A DNA stretch of 64,000 nt. Source: Omphiscola glabra. Lineage: Eukaryota > Mollusca > Gastropoda > Lymnaeidae. Below, one piece after another: positions 58,941 through 64,000 of this stretch (its first letter is position 1; every line of letters begins with the position of its first letter). The translations under genes were made by a program, and so were the position numbers. The notes beneath the pieces are model-generated. The model ran no database searches and was not told the DNA's origin. It was given only the letters and a program-made list of their open reading frames with translations. The DNA is taken from positions 27,778,293 through 27,842,292 of the forward strand of contig OZ024802.1 of NCBI GenBank assembly GCA_964017045.1, given 5' to 3'.

Positions 58941-59656
58941 CCTAAAATATCCGAGGCCCACTGCAGTCGTATGGGTTGCTTAGCCCAGGCGATGGTTCTT
59001 TGGTTAAGTGAGACCTACATTTTTTGAAATTGGCATCTCTTTCGTGGATCTCCAATTAAGTGTAGAATGATGCAAGACTAAATTAAATTATTTTGCTACA
59101 AGGCATATCCAAAAATTTCGGGGGGGGGGGGGGCTATATAAATTTAATAGGTAATTATAAGCTAGAAATATTGCATACCCTCAAAGGTGCCACAACATGA
59201 ATGAATTTAGTTAATGTCCCCTTGGTGCGTCGTTAAAGATGTCTTTGGTCATTATTATGGCTAACTTTAGCGCTTCCCACATAAAAGTGTGAAATGTCCC
59301 CTCAAAATTATCTGAAAGAAACGCCGAAATCAAATATGAGCCAAAAAATTGCTCTTTCATTTTGAATTTTGGCGACCGTCATCAGCAGCCTCAGATTATG
59401 CACCCCATTCCCTCACGCTAATCGTTGTTACAGTGTGAGTTTAAATATAAGCTTGTGCCAAATGATTACCCTGGGGCACGCCACAACCGGGGTGAATTCA
59501 GTTTACGTATGGCACCGTCAACACAATGTCTCCCCAGACACTAAGAAAAAGTATTTATCCTGATCAAAAAAGCTTAATGGAAACATTGAATTTGATTATA
59601 CCCCAAAAGGCACCTCGTGATTTTTTAAAATAATTTTTAAAAAATCTAGGGAGAAG

Positions 59657-59889
59657 GTTGGTGATGTTATATGGGGGTTAGCTGAGAGTGTACCGAATCC
59701 ACCTCAATCTTTTCCTTATGATGTCTTAACCAAAAGGCTTCCGATGTGTCCTTTATAGTAAGTCTATGTTGGTGATGTTATATGGGGGTTAGCTGAGAGT
59801 GTACCGAATCCACCTCAATCTTTTCCTTATGATGTCTTAACCAAAAGGCTTCCGATGTGTCCTTTATAGTAAGTCTATGTTGGTGATGG
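59657..59889. repeat. Tandem duplication, 111-bp unit, two identical copies
   Basis: 59657-59767 and 59768-59878 are identical by eye (GTTGGTGATGTTATATGGGG start), with the beginning of a third copy. Absent from copy A. Confidence 0.97.
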
Positions 59890-60500
59890 TGTTTGCCCAT
59901 TTGATGTTTAAAATAAGGATACTTTTAAGGCAAGTGTTTATAAATGTATGTACTTTCTGCTTAATCCTCGGTGTTGTTCTCCAATCTGCGGCTCAATAGA
60001 AAAGGACTGTTTTGACATTTGTGTTGAAAATTCAGAATTTTTTTTGAAGTTTCAGCTCCTGTAACGTTCATATTTTCTTTAATAGCACACATTCTGACCA
60101 AGCCTTTCCAATTTTAGCCCTGACATCGGCCTCGAATCCACCATTTAGGTCACGTCAATGGTGCTGCCTAAGTATGTGAAGGCCTCCACTTCTTCCAGTG
60201 TCGTTCCCGCCAGAGAGATATGCTCTTGGTTGGCTGAGTTTACCTTCATGATCTTTGCATTGCTTAAACTTATATAATTTCTGCCCTACACCCCGATACA
60301 AATGATCATTAATTTTGGTGACTATAGATGAAGATGGTGGCGGCGTAGATAATATTAGTGCCACCATGGGCGGCAACATTTTTTGCCGCTCTTCATTTAA
60401 CGGCACACACTCTGCATTTATCCAAAAATGCCGAACATCCATATAAAGAAAAAGCTACACCTGAGTGAAAAACCTCATCCTCCCCTTTCTATGCCACCGG

Positions 60501-60679
60501 CAGGGGCGTAACTAGAGTGTTTAGCGTCAGGGGAAATGATTCATTTTTACGCCCCCCCTCTCAACTCTAAAACTAATTATTTTTAACCATTTAATACCAC
60601 CAAAGCCCATTTTGGTACCCCCACTCGTCTGCGCCCCGGGGACGTATGTCCCATTTGCCACCTCGTAGCTACGCCTCTG
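60501..60679. mobile_element. MITE, CAGGGGCGTAACTA ... GTAGCTACGCCTCTG
   Basis: 179 bp. Flanks GCCACCGG and GCCACTGT agree at six of eight bases, suggesting a decayed hAT-type target duplication. Related to 43035-43221 and to 7174-7332. Confidence 0.75.
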
Positions 60680-60724
60680 GCCACTGTCTACTGGCACTAC
60701 CCCCTGAAAATGTTAAATGCCCCC

Positions 60725-60740
60725 ACCCCTCGGGGGGGGG
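60725..60740. repeat. G-run
   Basis: Homopolymer of G. Confidence 0.9.
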
Positions 60741-61434
60741 GGGGAATTCTGAAAGAAACACTGCTTAGTGTAGTGGTCCAATAGACTATCATTAAACATT
60801 ATGTTACATGTTTAATTTAGGCACATGTCAGATTGTTTATGCCAAAGCTATTAAAATCTCTTATACTTGTATCATACGTATTTTGATTGTGGTGTGACTG
60901 CTTCCATTTCCTGATAGCGCGCATAATATAATTCCCGATACCGATAACTACGCTAAATGATATTTTTTAAAACAACGCAAATACGTTTGGTGCGTAATAT
61001 TGTCTTTTCTTTTCGGAAAATGAAATCGTCACAATTTAAATATGGTGTATCAAATATTCGGTTTAAAAGTGGTTGGAACATCAGAATATTTAATATAGTT
61101 CATGGGCGTGAAATAAAAAGGGCGAAGTGACTCACTCTGACTCAGTGACGTATCATGGGGGGGAAGGAGTGTAGCGAAAATTGAGATTCTTAAATGTGCA
61201 ATACTTAAGTTAATGTTTCGTCAAGTAACTTTAGTGAATGGGAAGTTCATGCATTGCTGTCGCCAATGTTTGGCGAGCTATAACTAGTTAATTTATATTT
61301 TTCTAATAAACTATTAATTAAAATATAATAAGAAAAGAAAAGGGTGAAATAAATTAACATCAAAAGTGTTTCCATAGGGAAGGGAAATTACTCTGTAAAC
61401 AAAAAAACAAAAAACCACACAAAAACACAGCAAC

Positions 61435-62727
61435 ATGGCCTTAGCCTTAACGTCATCCTTCAACCGTCATCAAAGATGTTTTTATTGTCTTATGTTCTTT
61501 TTGACATTACAGTTTAAACTAGGATATTTTAAGACTACTACTTTATATCAACCCGAGCATATACTAGATGCATCAGAGTCTCACTGTCTTGTTTTGTTAC
61601 CGCAAGAATCTCTGACTACATCTGGAAGAAAGAGTTTGTTGAAAATGTTGTCAGAAATTTCGTTTGTTAACGAAACTAATGTTCTTGTAGGCGCTATGCA
61701 ACTTAGCACGTTTATTTGGCCGAATGGACAGCCGCTCAAAATAATCGGGGATCCCAGTAAAAGCAAGCTTGAAAATATGTTGTTAGTGTTTCAACCAGTT
61801 AAAAAGGATAGAACTTGTCTCCTTGTTCCACAAGGGAACATATTACACCCAAAAACGGTATATTTTCAACTACCAAAAAATGAGATTGAGGGTAAATTTT
61901 TTGACGTTTTGCTTGACAACATTGTCGCATTTGTAAATAGTCATTGTCTTACCTTTCGAAATAAAGATGGCACACTAAATATGGCTGGTGTTCACAGACA
62001 ATATATATTGGAAAATCTTTTCCAAACACAAAAGCTGAATGTTAACATCTATTCAAACAATAGCGAAAAAGAAAATAATTTTTTAAAATACTGTCAAAAA
62101 GAGGATTTATTTGCCTGTGATAAATCAATGGATCAATTAGCTGATGTGAAGCGAAAAACAAAAGGCCAGACAGGCTTTCAAGAATGTGAGAGAATTCCTG
62201 TTCCAACATCATCACAATTTTTCCAAGAATTTGTGTCTCTTTCAAAGCCTGTAATTATCACAGGTGCAATGGACCAGTGGACAGCATCTAAAAAATGGTC
62301 AAATAGTTTTCTGCGTGAGAATTACGGTGACCGGTATGTTCATATTAAAATAACATCTGATGGAATCTATGAAGGAGTGGAGCCCATTTCTCTATGGCAG
62401 AATTCTCAAGGTATAAAAATTCCAAAATCTGTGCTAGAGAAATTACCCTACCCTGATCTAGTTGTAGTTCGTCCGGCAAGTTTGGAGCTAAAATTTTCAG
62501 AGTTTCTGGACCTAATGGAGGAAATTTCAGAAAAGAAAGTCCATAACATTTCTGCCTATTTAGAATACTCAACAATTGCAGACTATTTTCCAGAATTGAG
62601 AGAAGACATCACAGACATGAGTTTCTTTTCAAATATATTAGAGCTAAAGCATCTCAACATCTGGCTAAGTGATGGAAATACACTAGGAAAATTACATTTT
62701 GACCCCTTTGATAACTTTTTATGCCAG
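61435..62727 (+). CDS. JmjC protein exon 1
   Basis: 431 codons, start to CAG before donor GTATCA. If unspliced, the frame ends 14 codons later in a TGA. Encodes the hydrophobic N-terminus, the unknown region and the first half of the JmjC barrel with His421 and Asp423. Confidence 0.93.
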
Positions 62728-63815
62728 GTATCACTTTGTACACAATTAAACTTCTATGATATGTTTTTGTGATACAAAATAAATAATTCTAAAGCAGAGA
62801 GTTTTCTCTGAAAAAAAACCTGTAACAAATTAGTACATGAAACAATTTTTTTAAATTGTTGTAGTTGTAGATAAAATGCATATAGTATTTCAAAGGGCTT
62901 AATAAAGATATTACATTTAATAATTAACCTGGGTTATAGATATCAAAAATAATTAATAAACATTTAATTATTAACCTGAGTTATAGATATAAAAAATTGT
63001 TAACTGAATTCTCTTGATAAATGAGATAGTTAACATGTTGTGGCCTGTTAGCTAGAAAGTGTTTACAGTCTTCAAGTTCTGTTTATTGAGAGATGGGGTT
63101 GAAAAAATATTTTTTCTTAGATTAAAACTGGTGTCTACTTAAAAAAGAAGGTTAGAAAGCTTTGCTGTCATCTCAAAATTTCAACTCTTCTCTTATAAAT
63201 CACTAAAAGCTAAAAGTTTTAGAAAGCATGATACACTTCTATGTTAGCATTCACCTCATTTCCTTTTCAAATATTTATATTTATTTAGCTATTATTGGTA
63301 TTTGAAATGTAGACTTTATTTACTCTGATACTAGATAAGTGGTGAGAAACAGCTGCTGTTGTATGAGCCCCATGAAAATTCCAGACTTTATGAGGCTCAC
63401 ATACAGGAGGCAAGATTGACCTACAACAAGACATCGCACACATTTAATCGGAAGACGCTTTTAGACAGCACATCAATGGTTATGTCCCCTGTAGACATTG
63501 TCAACCCAGATTTAAAGGTTAGATGCACTTCTTTATTGATAATTATTTCAGGGACATTGTCAAAAGTTAAACGTAAAGACAAATAATAGTCTTTAAAATA
63601 AATGATAAAATAATGGTTCACTTGGCAGTTTTAATGCAGTGCTGATTTGCAACATTTATCAATGATTGACAGAGGTTCCCAAAGTTCTTGGATGTCCAGC
63701 CACTGAACTGCACCATTAAAGCTGGGGAAGTTTTGTTTATGCCAGCTTTTTGGTGGCATGAAGTCCAGTCAAAGCCAAATAGGACAGAGCACAGAAATTT
63801 AGCAGTTAATTTCTG
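61435..63815 (+). CDS. JmjC (cupin_8) 2-oxoglutarate oxygenase, 5' part (three exons)
   Basis: Exons 61435-62727, 63335-63517 and 63673-63815 (phases 0, 0, then 2 out); the gene runs beyond the window. ATG 61435 has good context (CAACATGG). A hydrophobic stretch (about residues 16-35, CLMFFLTLQFKLGYF) suggests a signal peptide or anchor. Residues about 40-245 are not recognised. From about 250 the chain reads as a cupin_8/JmjC domain: FVSLSKPVIITGAMDQW, then LHFDPFDNFLCQ with iron ligands His421 and Asp423, ISGEKQLLLYEP with a candidate 2-oxoglutarate lysine (436), and FMPAFWWHEVQS with the third ligand His521, then NLAVNFW. This is the JMJD7-like layout, but human JMJD7 lacks such an N-terminal extension. 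Expected role: Fe(II)-dependent hydroxylation, possibly in the secretory pathway. The substrate is unknown. Confidence 0.9.
62728..63334 (+). other. JmjC gene intron 1
   Basis: AT-rich intron with a short direct duplication (AATTAACCTGGGTTATAGAT at about 62921 and its near copy at about 62969). Nothing else seen. Confidence 0.75.
63335..63517 (+). CDS. JmjC protein exon 2
   Basis: 61 codons, ISGEKQLLLYEPHENSRLYE to VDIVNPDLK. Acceptor TACTAG, donor AAAG/GTTAGA; phase 0 both sides. Confidence 0.9.
63673..63815 (+). CDS. JmjC protein exon 3
   Basis: 47 codons plus two bases: RFPKFLDVQPLNCTIKAGEV then FMPAFWWHEVQS and NLAVNF. Acceptor TTGACAG, donor TTCTG/GTAAGC splitting the Trp codon. Confidence 0.92.
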
Positions 63816-63902
63816 GTAAGCTTATTTACAAGGGAGGGTAAAGCAAAATTAAAAGAAAAGGTCAAATGCAAGTAAAGACTGTAATCAGTTTATGAGAAAA
63901 CT

Positions 63903-64000
63903 TACATTGGTCTACCAGGCATACTCCTCACTTACATTGGTCTACCAGGCATACTCCTCACTTACATTGGTCTACCAGGCATACTCCTCACTTACTTTGG
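63903..64000. repeat. Tandem repeat, 30-bp unit, at the window edge
   Basis: Three identical copies of ACATTGGTCTACCAGGCATA + CTCCTCACTT, continuing past the window. It lies 88 bp into the intron after JmjC exon 3. Confidence 0.95.

Larger units (their letters stand above)
58941..60680. mobile_element. Dispersed repeat, copy B
   Basis: Counterpart of 5336-7332. The block that is amplified 57-bp-wise in copy A occurs once here (GCACCCCATTCCCTCACGCT at about 59400). It includes a G-run at 59119-59132, a 111-bp tandem duplication (59657-59878) and a MITE (60501-60679). 60155-60250 on the minus strand has an AKIMKVNSANQEHISLAGTT-like frame that may be LINE-derived. Confidence 0.65.

Overview
This window is animal nuclear DNA: split genes with GT/AG introns, AT-rich spacers, many short DNA transposons, decayed non-LTR retrotransposons and an unusual load of minisatellites. 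The gene families, and repeats resembling the SPIN hAT family (which I recall being reported from a pond snail), fit an invertebrate, probably a gastropod mollusc. That placement is inference. No bacterial genes, CRISPR arrays, tRNAs or rRNAs were seen.

Layout. (1) 8-3620, plus strand: the last four coding exons of a NUP35/NUP53-type nucleoporin gene, entering from the left edge. (2) 7570-33034, minus strand: a complete receptor (natriuretic-peptide-receptor-like) guanylate cyclase. I assembled it from 22 exons whose phases all agree, giving 1165 codons plus a stop. It has a signal peptide, ANF-receptor ectodomain, one membrane helix, a kinase-homology domain without the catalytic Asp, a coiled coil, a cyclase domain with its key residues, and a long tail. 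The two genes converge. (3) 33-55 kb: intergenic, rich in hAT-type MITEs, LINE fragments, a probable solo LTR, a dead hAT transposase and a 987-bp TIR element. (4) 55511-57244, plus strand: a 577-residue C2H2 zinc-finger protein with 15 fingers, ended by a stop where the next linker should begin. (5) 61435-63815, plus strand: the first three coding exons of a JmjC/cupin_8 oxygenase with a hydrophobic N-terminus, running off the right edge. These genes show no evident common pathway.

Most notable observations. In the cyclase gene, minisatellites sit in most introns and cluster at 5' splice sites. At four exons (3, 10, 12, 20) the repeat unit contains a copy of the exon end and splice donor. 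Other minisatellites appear to have grown inside transposon copies: a 57-bp array in one copy of a dispersed repeat pair, and a 31-bp array inside a LINE reverse-transcriptase region. Five SPIN-like MITEs are present, two with perfect 8-bp target duplications and one carrying a nested hAT MITE. A 987-bp element at 51866-52852 has terminal repeats carrying a CG-rich 18-bp palindrome and a 9-bp target duplication.
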